Source: Alitta virens
Lineage: Eukaryota > Annelida > Polychaeta > Phyllodocida > Nereididae
Length of the DNA: 64,000 nt
Reading direction: 5' to 3'
Assembly (NCBI GenBank): GCA_932294295.1
Contig: OW028581.1
Location: 38,717,995 to 38,781,994 of the forward strand
Position 1 is the first letter of the stretch. The number at the start of each line of letters is the position of its first letter. Both the position numbers and the translations under genes were made by a program. This document shows positions 1 to 12,342 of this stretch, in pieces. The notes beneath the pieces are model-generated. The model made no database searches. It saw only the letters and a program-made list of their open reading frames with translations, and was not told the origin of the DNA.

Positions 1-1670
1 CATGTTTCCAACTTTCACAAATTTTAAATGATGTTGTTATTGTTTTGGAGAACCATGTGCTGCAAATCCAGGTAGCTGTGACCTAGTTGTGTAAAACGGC
101 CTCTAATTGGCCAGCTGCTCAAGGCATTTCCCAATGTATCCAGCTACATTTTGATTGGCTGTTGCTTTGGTCATGTGGATTATAATAAACTGTACAAATA
201 TCTGGCAAAATTCTGAATCTATGATATAGCTGCCTTTTGAGGTGAGATGGCAGTTTTAGCAGTTAGCTAGGAGCCTTGGTATTAGTTAAAGTACAAGTTC
301 AGTCATTATATGTTGGCAAATGCCTGTGGTACGTAGATAGTGAAATTGCAGTAAATATGATGTGCATTTGCATTTCGATTCATTCATTGTGACTCACTAA
401 ATAAGCTTCATATAAAATTTCCACTAAAGCAGTATTTGCACAATGATCATAAAAAACCTCTTTACAGCATAATCTGTTTAGCTTAATTAACATAATTTCT
501 TGGAAGACCCTCCCCAAGTTCTGATGTGAAATGATGAAGATTCTGAGTCATCCAAATGACTTATGACATAAACTTATGAGAGAATTTTGATGTTTGACTT
601 GCAATACAATGTTTCATCCAGAACAGTTTCTCCTGACACTTTTTGTTGCAGGACCAATCAAGAAATGAAGTAGCACTGAACAACCTTGAATTCAGCAAGA
701 CATAAGTCTTTCCTCTCCTCTTATTACTCATTTTGCTTTTCAGACACAGTAGGTAATAACTACTGATTCTATAAATATAACTTTCTCAGAAAAATAACAA
801 ACATCAACTAAATGATAAAGTATAAAATATACATTAAAATGCACTAAAAATACTGCTGCTAGGATGCACTTTGCTTCAACCAATCAGAGTCAAGGGCGGA
901 CATTTTTTTCAGCCAATAGAATTGTAGGATTCTGTTGTAGCCACCTGGTGGAATTACAAAGAACCTTCCGTGAAAACCCACTATTGGTCACTCACATTCC
1001 ACATCTTTATTTCTGTACAGCTGGACAACAAATAAAAAGACATTAAAATTCATGAAAATTGCCAAAATGTTTCTGAAAGTATATCTTCATCCTTCCATGT
1101 AGTAGCCAAAAAAAAAATTTTCTTTAGCTTTTAAACGACACAGCATATTTCTTTTGCAACGTGAAAACCAGTTGGACCTAACCATGGATGTATCCATGGA
1201 CCTAACCAAGCCCAACGATCAAAATTTTGGGACACGTGTTTGTTTTTGGTGTTTTTTTTCAGTCCTTGACCTTCTGCAGTTGACCTGGAGGCCCGTCAGG
1301 GATGTGTGACGGGGGTGTGGCGGATCTCAGCCAATCAGAGAACAGAATACCTCGCCCCACCAGTCTGACCTGACAATCCCCAAGAGAGAAATAAATCAAA
1401 ACTTCCACACAAAAGAAAAGAAAAAAAAGTTCAAGTAAGTTAAAAAAAATAATATAAGTATATCCCATTGAGTGATTGATGCGGTTTATTCCAGTTACAA
1501 TCAAATAGGAATTATTCTATAAACCTTAACATTCATATCCAATTTAGCCCATTTTGATGAATGAATAAGACGCGGAAAAAAAAGCTTAAACAGAAGCTGA
1601 CATTGTCCATTCTCCCAAGAGCAAATGACAGGGTGCACTTTCTTAGACTATCTTATAATTTACGCGGATT
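1..1670. other. Gene-free flank, no recognisable feature
   Basis: No open frame here resembles a known protein, and the frames present are short and lack plausible splice-site context. The DNA is AT-rich with homopolymer runs. A phrase near 70-90 (gctgtgacctagttgtg) resembles the unit of the minisatellite at 7.7 kb, so it may be a stray copy. I see no RNA gene or promoter that I can support. Confidence 0.5.
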
Positions 1671-1677
1671 GCTGTAT

Positions 1678-2070
1678 AACACAACACAATGAATAACACA
1701 ACACAATGAATAACGATACCGTGCATAACACAACATAATTGATAACACAAAACAGTATATTAATGAGCGTATAACACAACATAGTACACAACATAGTACA
1801 CAACATAGTACACAACATAGTACACAACATAGTACACAACATAGTACACAACATAGTACACAACATAGCACAACAGTGACAACACAACAGTGACAACACA
1901 TCATAGTAAGTGAGTAACTGAGGCTGAAGTTTACAAACACTGACTCTTAAGATTTCAGTCTAAAAAAGACTTTTGTAACTGCAGCTTTTTCAAATATTAT
2001 GGTGAAAAGTGAGGATTTTACAATGAAAACACAACATAGTTACACAACACAACATAGTTACACAACACAA
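1678..2070. repeat. AACACA-rich simple tandem repeats (12-bp core)
   Basis: A 12-bp unit (cacaacatagta) is repeated about eight times at roughly 1774-1870. It is flanked by looser related units (ataacacaacacaatga and similar) from 1678, and a separate block with tacacaacacaacatagt lies at about 2030-2070. Reverse-strand frames through it read as Cys/Leu/Val repeats, an artefact of a unit length divisible by three rather than a gene. Confidence 0.85.
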
Positions 2071-2842
2071 CCTGATACACATGTATAGTATTAGTATTAA
2101 GGGTAAATAGCATGTTCAGTATATTTTCGAAATTAATTTACCCAAGAAACCGTGCCATGAGGTCAACCAGGGCCATTTGATGCAATTAGCATGATTAGAT
2201 GTTATCAATGCAACGCTTCAGTGCTCTGCTTTGCCCCAATGTCATCCCCAATGTCAAGGCCACATCATCTCTGCACAATCCTTGGTCACATTGTGTGTCA
2301 TGTGATTGATGTTGTTGCGTAACAGTTTTTTGCTCCCTACTATATATCCATGATATACATGATATGCATGTCCATCAGCAGATACATATTCAACGGTTGT
2401 TTGTGACTCAAAGAAAACACAGTGAACCCTGAACAACTCTTAGCAAAACCATTTATACCCAAACTAGTCCCTTTTCTATTGTTCTTTGCCGGGATATAAC
2501 TTGCCAGTTTGGCACGTTATCTCCCAGCTTTGGAGCAGTAATATCATTCATGAACAACTGCTAACATAGGGATTAGCGAAAACACACAAACACAAACAAC
2601 ATGCTCCAATGCAGAATTAATTCCTGCTTAGTTTTAAAAGCACAACAAAGAGTCAATCCTCTTTAGGATTGTTTGCCTTAGCATTTGTTGTTTCTTGTTT
2701 GCTGTTGTTGTTGCATAGTTTCAACCATATCACAATCTTCGCAAAATCAAATCATCCATGAAAATAGTCCCACAATTACAGCTAAAATATAGCATTATAA
2801 ATTGCGAAACAGCCACTATTGAATGCACATTGGGTATAAGTC

Positions 2843-2962
2843 AGTTATACACCTTATACTCAGGATATAACATTCCAACGTGGGCAGTTAAATCCCTCGG
2901 CTTCGCCTAGGGATATAACTGCCCACATTGGAATGTTATATCCCTCGTAACGGTGTATAACT
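2843..2962. mobile_element. 120-bp foldback (MITE-like) element
   Basis: The two halves are near-perfect reverse complements. agttatacacc at the left end pairs with ggtgtataact at the right, and ggatataacattccaa pairs with ttggaatgttatatcc further in. The arms are about 50-55 bp and the small centre lies around ctcggcttcgcctag. A shorter piece with the same motifs (gggatataactt, cacgttatctccc) lies at about 2490-2525. No coding capacity. The family is not recognised. Confidence 0.75.
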
Positions 2963-3879
2963 AGTATATACAGTACTCAATTAAAGGGATAAAAAAATAT
3001 GACATTCATTAATAATCAAATTGTTTCAGTTTTATTTCAATAATATTTTCTTGATCATTTATATGTTGATGGACCAAGAGGTCTAAATTCCACACCTTGC
3101 ATTTTTGGTTTCTTTAAGCCCATGGTCATACATTGCACAAAGCACAACTGGGATGACCCAGTCTAAAGAGAGAACACCATTCAGTGTATCTGTAATTCCT
3201 AATTAAATAGATTCTTGATGGTAGCAATTCCGACAGTGTATGAAGGTTAATTATAACAGATGGGTATTTTATTGCATGTAAATCCTACAAGAAAAATGGC
3301 ATCAATTAAGTGTTTTCCAAATAGACATGGCACCTGAGGCAACTTACCTGGGCAGGATAGGAGCGTCCTGGCATGCTGGCAATTGATGGGTTGCTGAGGT
3401 ACATGAAGGTGATGGGGGATGCAGGATGAGGCAAGGATACCAGCGCCCCTGGTGTCCAGTTGTACCACGTAATACTAAGTGACACTGAGTATATATTTAA
3501 AAAAAGTCTTGGAAAGTCCAAAAGCGATCAATTGACCTGTGATCAGCTAGGTTGCATTATGAATAATGTAATATTATTGGTTTCTCCTAGATTTTACCCA
3601 GGCTTGCCATATGGCACAAAGCAACATAAAGAGTAAAGCTATGAATCACACTGTTTATCACAGGCTACATGACAGAAGAGGAAATTGTAAATAGTGCACA
3701 TTTAAGAGGTGCCTCTGTAAGTTTTAAAATTTGAGTTTAATCAATTGTAAGATTTGTTCTTTGAAATGCTAGGACAAAACATGCCAAAAACACGTATACA
3801 GTTATTTCACAAGTAATTTAATTCAGCCGCAGTTTCTGTTTAATGCTTTCCAGAGACGTAGATCTTTTATTTACACAGA
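2963..3879. other. Gene-free stretch
   Basis: Only short unconvincing frames on either strand. No repeat, RNA gene or regulatory site that I can support. Confidence 0.4.
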
Positions 3880-3889
3880 TTTTTGTTAT

Positions 3890-4062
3890 ATCATATTGCC
3901 ATAAGTTATTCAGTTATTGTTGTTTCTTGTTATGTAACCCTTTGGTACCTTGACTTAGGTGTTTTACATGTGACTTGTAAGCCCCTTGTGGGAGGGTGCC
4001 TAATATAGACCCATGTCAATAAAGAATAATCCATCTATCTATCGCTCTATCTATCTACCTCT
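3890..4062 (+). mobile_element. 3' end of a non-LTR retroposon
   Basis: A non-coding segment ends in a polyadenylation-like aataaa at about 4018, followed at once by a (CTAT)n-type microsatellite. Many CR1/Jockey-related LINEs end this way, and the LINE at 18.6-19.8 kb also ends in tatctatctatc. No coding part is left, so the element is assigned only from the shape of its tail. It could also be a SINE using that tail. Confidence 0.5.
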
Positions 4063-4065
4063 GAT

Positions 4066-5684
4066 TGGTGGCAATTCAGGTTTACAATCTGTGCAGCATA
4101 TTTCCCAATATAGGTGGCGCATTTGATGAACGTGTTTAAAGAGCCCTCTGGTGTAACAACTAACTATTGAGGATAACAGGAGTTATGGTCAGTAACCGTC
4201 AGTTCATAGTTTTAGACTGCATTCTTCTCACGAACTCAGAAGGGAAATGGAAAATTATAAGTTGGAAACACTAATCAATTTTAAAAGAGTATATTGCCCC
4301 TTATATTGAAAATCATTTTCTAAAACCACACATTTTTGACAACGTTATTGAACATCTCTGTCCTAAAATCATTTTTTTTATCACAGATACAAAGAACATG
4401 AAAGTCTATTTGCAAGTGGTATATTTCTGAATCTATTTATTTAGTGGCAAAATGCCTCATCTAAATTTAACTAAAACAGACCTTTTATAATTAATCGTAA
4501 TATTTCAATAAACTCTTCTATTTCCTATGCCTTTTAATACATATTTTAATATCTCAATTTGATCTTCTCATAACCTTTCATTAATAACATCAATATTATA
4601 GGGTTGTCTTGACACAAATCTAAATCAACTCTATGGTAATTATTTTGACATTTATTCAAGTCAATCACAAGAACACGTTTCAAAAGACAAAACTTGACGT
4701 AGCCAGCCAACATGCTAAAACATGACTCTTGAGAAAAAGTATATTATACACTATTGTCAAGCTTGTTAAATGTTTTAGAACCCAACACTGGGGAAGAATA
4801 TTAAAAAATCGAACAGATTCAGATTCATTCATTTTATTTCACATTCATAAAACATATATTATAAATTTAATTTTGGAAACATTTGTACATAATGTGAGAT
4901 GTGAGGTGACCCCACTAAGAAGGTATCCCTTCGCTATCGTGGGGCTACATACAGGGATTTAAGATTCATAAAATATTTTTTATACAATTTCAAATTCACA
5001 AAACAAAAATATAAACGGTGCTGTTCATCAATGATGACATATACGAGAGGTATGTGATGAACACCTATATTAAACAACTTAAGCAAAATATACTAACATT
5101 CTTTTAAAGACTAAATACTATTTTTAAGCCAAAGTCTCCACCTCCTGCGAATAACTTAAATTTTTCATCAAGGGTACACAACAAAGGACTTAATTAAATG
5201 TGGGGTATGTGTCCCTCTTCGTTCAACTGATAAATAATAGTTGAAAAATTACACCAAATATCAGTCATTGCTTATAACATTATTGCAAGCATTGAGTACT
5301 AAATTTATCTCATTATAATATTGAGCAATTCAGCCAGACCATTGCGTCATTGTATTGCCAGAGAATGACTTCTAAGGCAAGGAGACACAGGCATTCATGT
5401 TTTGCCACTTTTGCAGTTTCTAGGACATGTGATGTGGTGACCTTAGAGGTCACAATAACACACCCACCCAGCCATAAACACCCTAATATATCTGGGCCAC
5501 CTATGATATATTACAGTGACTTAAAAAGTATGCATAACAATAAAATTACTTACTTTACCAGCCCTACAGTGGGCTTATTCGTCACTACATACATTGTACT
5601 GTTTAACAGAAAACAAAACAAAATAACAACAGTAAACCTAGCTAGTGATTATTTTATATTTTGCATTGAATACGATGTAGGGTC
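4066..5684. other. Gene-free stretch
   Basis: AT-rich DNA with no protein-like frame. The 180-residue open frame at 5350-5892 runs into the dispersed repeat that starts near 5685 and has no recognisable domain, so I do not treat it as a gene. Confidence 0.4.
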
Positions 5685-7625
5685 GGAACGACTTGCATGG
5701 GAATTCTTGGAATTTGAAATTTTTGACACAGTTTTTTTTAATAAACACGTTAGCATACCTTATTTTGTCGTTATGTACACGAGGACTTCTCTGTTTACTA
5801 TCGTCTCGCACTCAGATTTTACTGAAAAAGCCACTGGAAACATCGTTTTAAATATATATATAATTTTATTGACAGTAAAATATCATCCATGATATATATG
5901 TCATAAATAAAATAAAGAACAGAAAATACAGGAATACAGAAAATACAGAAATGTTCAAATAAAATTTGTAAACTAGATATGCTATACTAGTAACGCGGTT
6001 CCAGCCCCCAAACTTTTTTTTTTTTTTATATATATTTTTTTAAATAATGTTTATAGTAACATCTATGTATATATACTGTACAGTGTCAGAAGATGGAGAA
6101 CATATAACTCACATATCAATATCAATTAAGAATTTTCCCAGGCACCTCAGTAGCTCAGATTCCTTTGAGCACATGATAGATATAAATTTATTGGTGTCAT
6201 TCATTATGTCAAAATCATATATGTAAACTCTAGCTAGATCAAACAGTCGTAGGCGCAGTGATGTGTTATTTGGACATATTATTAATGAGTGTATCTCATC
6301 CTCAACTTCATTTAAGTTACATTTCGTACATAGTACATAATCTAGCTATTTTATTATAAGTTTTTCTACCCAAGTTTAACAGAAGGTATGGTTCAATTCT
6401 ATAATCTTGTTTGATTAGTTTATATGTTCTAAGTTTTGGTTGCTGGATAGAGTCATATATATGTTTGTCAATAGGTTTTCTTGCGTTTTAGTGTATATGT
6501 TTACTGCAAATGTTCTAGCAATTGTATTCAAGTCCTCAATTTGTACAAATTCAGTAATAATTTGTTTAACTTTTCTTAGCCAACTACTCTGACCTGAACT
6601 TAGTGCATTTTCATGAATATTTAAATTTTTTTTAAGTATACAGCTATCAGGTAGGCGTTTCAGTTTTAGCCAGTAGTTTACCATTCTAACCTGTTGTCTG
6701 ACATGCAATGGAAATCTGCCAGTTTTACCATAAACTGCCAATGTTGGTGTTTGTCTTCGTATTCCTAGCATATTTTTAAGATATCCTATTTGTATTTTTT
6801 TCTATATCATCAATTGGCTTCACATTACTCCAAATTTCACAATTATATTCAAGAATAGGCAAAATATATGTATCAAACATTTTCATTGCTAGTTTTGGGG
6901 TTATATATCCTAAAGAATGTTTAGTGTCTCCTTGAAGCGCAAGCAATGCTTTCTGGGCCTGAGTTGCAAGGTATTTTCCCATTTTACTGTGAATATTACG
7001 TTTGTTGGTCAATATATGTCCCAGGTATTTGAAGGTTTCTACATTTCCAATTAATTTTTCATTATAACAAAACTGATGCTGTGAAATAAAGAGCATTATC
7101 AAATTCACGTTTGCCGTTTCAAGAGATTCGCTATTGCCACGCCCCCAACCGCATTCTGGTAGTATAAGTTGCAAACTTCAATGCCCCTAGTGGATAAAAA
7201 ATTTAATTTTGAAAAAAAATAGCTCTGTCCAGTTCAAAGTTTCTTAAATCGGACAGTTAAAGTACTTAAAATATCATTTCCAAATATTTCAGTGTCCTAG
7301 TGTTCGAATAAAGCAAATAATCACCGATTTATAATGTTAACACAAAAGCTTATCAATCAGTGATGTCGCCTGAGCCCTCTAGCGTGTTTTGGTGGAACTA
7401 GGCGGCAATGGCTATCATGGATTATCAACGAAACGTGAATTAAAAAATGCTACAGAAATCCATTTAAAATTGGAAAAGTCAACAATATCTCAGTGCAGGA
7501 CAATGGAAAAGAGGTATTTCTAAATATAGAGCAGGTGTATTTCGTGTGGCAAACGTTTATTAAAAGACTAGTTCCTGGACAAGATCGAAATTTCATATTT
7601 TTGCATGTATGCCTTTGTAACCCTG
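5685..7625. repeat. Dispersed repeat, copy A, interrupted by a LINE
   Basis: 5685-5850 matches 10620-10790 (shared words: cggaacgacttg, ggaattcttggaattt, taccttattttgtc, ctgtttacta), and about 7370-7625 matches 11050-11310 (shared: gagccctct, attatcaac, gagcaggtgtatt, tgtaaccctgtcctg). Copy B at 10.6-11.3 kb is contiguous, while copy A is split by about 1.3-1.5 kb that contains a reverse-strand LINE. I infer that the LINE inserted into an existing copy. The repeat has no coding capacity and its class is not recognised. Confidence 0.65.
5900..7110 (-). mobile_element. 5'-truncated non-LTR retrotransposon fragment
   Basis: Reverse-strand translation of 7174-6776 gives the C-terminal part of a LINE reverse transcriptase. 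It contains FKYLGHIL, then a segment ending ILPILEYNCEIW, the typical 'YLG' and 'P.LEY...W' blocks that follow the polymerase domain in CR1/Jockey/RTE-type elements. 6771-6415 continues the C-terminus after a frame break. The catalytic F/YxDD block is absent, so this is a dead 5'-truncated copy. It sits inside dispersed repeat copy A. The exact ends are uncertain. Confidence 0.8.
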
Positions 7626-7687
7626 TCCTGTGGACAGGGGGCTTGTCCTATGTATACATATTCTCACAGAAACATCACAGTTAGGTC

Positions 7688-7893
7688 ACAAGAAACTCAA
7701 TGATTCGAAAATGTGATGTCAAATCTGTGAGGTAACTGTGACCTAGATGTGAGCTAGGTTTCTGTGACCTAAATGTGAGGTTTCTGTGTCCTAGCTGTGA
7801 GATTTCTGTGGGAGAATCAGACAGGCTGTGAGCTTGCTGTGAGGTTTTTGTGACCTATCTGTGGGGTTTTTGTGACCCATCTGTGAGGTAGCC
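7688..7893. repeat. Degenerate minisatellite, about 20-bp unit
   Basis: About eight imperfect copies of a unit close to gacctagctgtgaggtttct, differing at several positions per copy. It is followed by a (GT)n run at 7913-7938. Similar words recur at 8111-8142. Non-coding. Confidence 0.75.
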
Positions 7894-7939
7894 ATTATGT
7901 CACACATTGTGATGTGTGTGTGTGTGTGTGTGTGTGTAT

Positions 7940-8110
7940 AGGGCTTTACTTCCTGTATTTCTGCACCGGATGGGCTAATTAGGACAGGTAGGGACAATGG
8001 CAATGAGACGAAGGAGGAAACAGCCATCCAACTTAGGCTCGACCGGGATTCGAACCCGGGACCCAGCGGTTGGAAGCCCAGAGCACTACCTCTGAGCTAG
8101 GCCCCCGCCC
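7940..8110 (-). mobile_element. tRNA-derived SINE, family 1, copy 1
   Basis: Read on the reverse strand, 8106 downwards starts with a tRNA-like head: A-box-like tagctcagaggtagtg and a perfect B box (ggttcgaatcc) about 35 bases later, with a TCC-like anticodon region between them. A shared non-tRNA tail follows (paired words: cccatccggtgcagaaat, agccctata). The acceptor stem does not pair and there is a long tail, so this is a SINE and not a tRNA gene. A second, more decayed copy lies at 54968-55117. Confidence 0.75.
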
Positions 8111-8486
8111 CCACACAGTGTGACCTTTATGTGACCTTTCTGTGTGGATAGTTATATTTTAAAAGCATTTCTTCCACAACACAATGCAATATGTCTTGAC
8201 ATGTCAAGATTCATTTATTCAATCATTCACATAAAATTTAGTGAATCACTTTACAAAACAGAACACAACATACAGAAACTTTTCACTTAAGTAACTACAA
8301 TACCATTGACAAATATTTTGCCAAATGTAAAACCATGGAGGTATTATGGTAAAACAAAGTTCTGTAAAATAATATATTCTTGTATATACACAAATCATGT
8401 TCAAACATTTTGATCTCTCTTGTATTGAGTCTTTGAAATACTAAACTAAATCACCACTGAATTGATATAGTTAATAGTGTTTAATT

Positions 8487-10094
8487 GACAAAGCTGATAT
8501 GGAATCTTCTCCCGGTTCTAAACTGTCAAGTGAGCATTCAAGGAAACAGCTTCATTATGTTTTACTTAAACATGCCAAAGCCAAATCTAATGCAGTTCTC
8601 CATCAGAGCTTACAGATGAAGAGGTGATTGGCAATGCCATGCTGTTTTTCGCGGCTGGGTGTTATATAACAAAATGGGCCATAAATGTAAACCATGTATT
8701 TTTCAGCCAAGTAACCATGAAACTTTGATGAAGCTGAATTACTTGGAGCAGTGTATCTACGTAGCATGAAGATTGTGTCAACCAGTTTTCAGGTAAAGTA
8801 TTACAAGAAACAGGTTGTTTATTCATTAAATAACTAACCTGAGATGAATCTGGCTTTCTACAGTTTGCTAGTAAATCATCTTTATCAAGCCTTAGTATAT
8901 TTCAAATGGCTCACACCATGGATTCTGGAAATTACTTTAAAAATTCAGTAGAGAATGACTTTTGTTGTTAACTATAGTTACTATTTGATTGAAAGGTGAT
9001 AAGAAAGGAAATTAATTTTTTTATTTATTAATTAACATATGAACTACTGTTCTCCAGCTCAGTTTTCAATTTATGACAAGGGTTTCTGCCAACATTTTCT
9101 TTACAATAATCATTTCTGCAGTTGCATTTCTTTGCATTGATAGGCCATGCATAATCTATGTAGTTACTTAAACTTCAGGGTAGTCGCCAGGCCAATAAAG
9201 ACATCAAGATAGGAGACTGGCTCATCCCAAAAGGAATGATCATGGCAATCCCCATATACACACTTCACAGGATGACAGAAGCATGGGAGGATACTGACCC
9301 ATTTAATTCTGACAGGTTATGATTAGTATTTATATAAATAATGCCACTTTTAATATGACGCTACTAACTGTTCAACCTACCACTTAATTCTATACCTGGG
9401 GTTCATTTCATATACATGTATTATATATTTTTAAATAACAGTAATTCCCATTTGCTGTCATGTTGTGGATTTGAAACAAGGGCTTATTAATAAGGTCTCT
9501 CTGTGTTGGCTGAAAGAGGGCATACATTTATAGTTCTAAAATGCTCCCTTACATGTTTTTCAAAAATCAAAACAACCTGCACCAATGGTTGTGTCAGCTA
9601 ACTGAAAACAAACCATTCAGGAAAAATTTGTCTCAAAATATCAAGCATAATTTACAGGTTTTCATCGGAGGATAAAGCCAAGAGAGATCCCATGTACTTC
9701 ATGCCATTTTGACTGGGACCACGGCAATGCATAGGAATGTGACTTGCCCTGCTGGAAATCAAGATGGCTGTCGCTGATCTTGTCCACAAATTCAGATACA
9801 CAGCCACAGATGAAACTCCTGTGAGCAATTTTTTATAAGCCAATATAATATTAGTAGTGATCGTATGTGCCATTCACTTGGTAGTCTCTAAAACAGATTA
9901 AGAGATTCTTTCCCCTCCTTCATTCTACTTAGCTTCTGTGTGCAGACTATAATTTATATTTCTATAAATGAGCTAACCATAATAAAAAATGTTGTTTCTT
10001 TCAGATTCCACTTACTCTCAAGAGGGATACTGTCGATATCGGAGAAACCTCTTTAACTGAAAGTCAAGCATTTGTCATCTTGAAAGCAAAATAA
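8487..10094 (+). pseudogene. Decayed partial CYP3-like cytochrome P450
   Basis: Remnants match exons 9-14 of the intact P450 at 14.2-20.1 kb. Part of exon 9 is at 8487-8528; exon 10 is at 8606-8662 and breaks off within the I-helix after the sequence for FFAAG; exon 11 is at 8707-8792; exon 12 at 9179-9315; exon 13 at 9658-9820; exon 14 at 10005-10094. Lesions: the ExxR block of exon 11 has lost its Glu and has a TGA in place of Leu; exon 12 has a 1-base deletion at its start; exon 13 has two TGA codons in the heme-binding loop. Exons 1-8 are missing. Splice sites are mostly kept and the last exon is still open (30 codons with stop). This is an unprocessed duplicate, so it arose by segmental duplication and not retrotransposition. 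Confidence 0.9.
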
Positions 10095-10236
10095 GGAACA
10101 CCTGGAAATTTCTGATACAAGAACAATATATATACATAACATTGTGATAAAGAATAGAGATATTGAATGAGTGTAGCCATATTAAATATGAATCATACGT
10201 ATTTATAACATCTAAGTAATACATGACTGGTATGTG

Positions 10237-10605
10237 CCTACGAGAAAATGATCATCACCATAACTTGGGAATTGAATTGGACAGCAAACTATCATGGTCC
10301 ACCCACATTGACCAAATGTGTCCAAATTAAGGCCCATAACACTCTGAACTTTCTCAGAAGCAACATGTACAACTGCCCAGAGACAACTAAACAGGCTGCC
10401 TACAAGACTCTAGTTCATCCAGTACTAGAGTACTCGTCAAGCGCATATGGGACCAAGGAGAAATTGTGAAGATAAAACAAATCAAGTACAACGGAAGGCT
10501 ACCAGATATGTATGCAGTGATTGTAGTTACCAGAGTAGTCTAATCACCATGCTGACAGACCTAAGGTGGAGAGTACTACAAGAATGAAGACTCATTCCGA
10601 CCTAC
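10237..10605 (+). mobile_element. LINE reverse-transcriptase C-terminal fragment
   Basis: The forward translation gives LNFLRSNMYNC and a block reading YKTLVHPVLEYSSSA. This is the post-catalytic region of Jockey/CR1-like LINE ORF2, a different family from the one at 6-7 kb. Frameshifts and stops interrupt it (at about 10310 and after 10469). It abuts dispersed repeat copy B at about 10619. Confidence 0.75.
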
Positions 10606-10618
10606 ATTGCATTAGTTG

Positions 10619-11312
10619 GATGTAGGCTCGGAACGACTTGTATAGGAATTCTTGGAATTTGACATTTTTGACATACTTTTTTAAACAAACACATACCTTA
10701 TTTTGTCATTATGTACAGGAGGACTGCTCTGTTTACTATTGCATCGCACTCACGTATTCATGAAAAAAACATTAGAAACGTTGTTTTAGAAGCATATTCA
10801 TAAATATACGTTCGCTAGTTCATGCTTTTGCCGTTGCAACGCCCCTCAGCAGTTACATGATGGTGGCGCCAATGTGCCTGTTTAGATTTTGTTGACGTTA
10901 ACAATCGCTGAATAATTAGCTCCATTTGCTTGTTATTGAATTGAAATCATGCGGATGTAATTTTAATTTATTGTAAAGTCAAATTGACGGAACTAAGGAC
11001 TTGGCAGCACTATTACGTGTGAATCTTATTATCCACTAGGGGCGTTGAAATGTCGCCGGAGCCCTCTTGTGAGTTTTGGCGGACCTAGGTGGCCATGCTG
11101 TCATGTATTATCAACAAAATGTGAATTCAAATATGCCACAGAAATTGATTAAAATTGGAAGAAACAGACCATATCTGAGTGTGATACAATAGAAAACAGG
11201 TATGTGTAAACTTAGAGCAGGTGTATTCCTGTGACAAACATTTATTAAAAGGCTAATTCCCACACAAGTCGAAATTCGCGATTTTTTAAATGTAACCCTG
11301 TCCTGAAATTTA
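10619..11312. repeat. Dispersed repeat, copy B (uninterrupted)
   Basis: About 700 bp sharing its left end with 5685-5850 and its right end with 7370-7625. It shows what copy A would have looked like before the LINE insertion. Non-coding and of unknown class. Confidence 0.65.
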
Positions 11313-12342
11313 AACAAGTAAATTATTTTGAAAAAAAAAAAGAATAGATTTCCAGTGTGAAATGGAATGAATGCAAATACAATAACATAATTTATGAAAA
11401 AGCTTCCATATAAGGAAAGTTGACAGTAGATGTTAATGACATGTAAACATACTAATAATAAAATAATAAAAATAAAATATAAAAACTTTTTTTGGCATCA
11501 TGCCTGAAAGTTCTATTTATAGACCAGGTGGTCAACTAAAAAAGGATTGTTTAGCTTGTTCTACTGCAGTAAAATTCATCTGACATTATTTACAAAATAA
11601 TTACATAATATATGCAGTTTTAAGATTTTATATACATCTTTAAAAGATTCTTTTTTTTCCCCCTTTTTTTTCACCAAAGTATACTTTTAAAACATCTATG
11701 TATGTTACAGATCCCAATCTCCTATCAGTCTCGCATTTGACCTTATCTCTCTCAGAGATTAGAGAGACGGCACGTAATAAATATCTGGCATTGATAAAGC
11801 TAATAAAACAAACCTGGGCTGGTTTGGCCTCACCAGTTGGACATAGGCCTATATAATACTTAATGAAAGCATGGAGTCACTAGTGACTCCATGATGAAAG
11901 TGTGTTAAGCAATGACCTCTGTCCTAAAGTAAAGATTTGGATGCCTAAAGTTCCTATCTCTAGACTTAGTACAGGCAACTTATTATATAAACCAGTACTA
12001 CTTTCTTGTCTCATGATATTCTTAACCATTACATGCTCATATGTGCACAGCAATTTAACTTTAAGGTGCAATAAATAATATAGAGTTTTTCATGCCATCA
12101 AAAATAGAATATGTAAACAAACCTAGTGAAAACGTCATAATACTGAACAATGGGTGATGATGTCATTTCCATTGTGTTTCCAATGTATTGGTCTGGACTT
12201 TCTTTCAATTTTTTTTTTTTTTTTTTGTTATTAACACCTGATAGACTGACTACCTTTTACAAATGTGTGTCTTGATTAATTAAGGCCATTTACACTTTTT
12301 GATAAAGTCTTACTATAGAAACTTGCGATTTTGACAGACAGT
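11313..12342. other. Gene-free stretch
   Basis: AT-rich with poly-A/T runs (11330, 11650, 12209). A short palindrome (gtcactagtgac) lies at 11877-11888. No gene-like frame. Confidence 0.4.

Noticed and set aside
1653..1940. Overlapping Cys/Leu/Val-rich frames on the reverse strand
   Set aside because: They are read through a 12-bp simple repeat. There are no splice sites and no protein-like composition.
5350..5892. 180-codon open frame
   Set aside because: No recognisable domain, and it crosses the boundary of a dispersed repeat. Length alone is not enough in AT-rich DNA of this size.
8040..8106. tRNA-like sequence with a perfect B box and TCC-type anticodon region (reverse strand)
   Set aside because: The acceptor stem does not pair, the D arm is weak, and a shared non-tRNA tail follows. 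A second decayed copy exists at 55 kb. It is a SINE head, not a tRNA gene.
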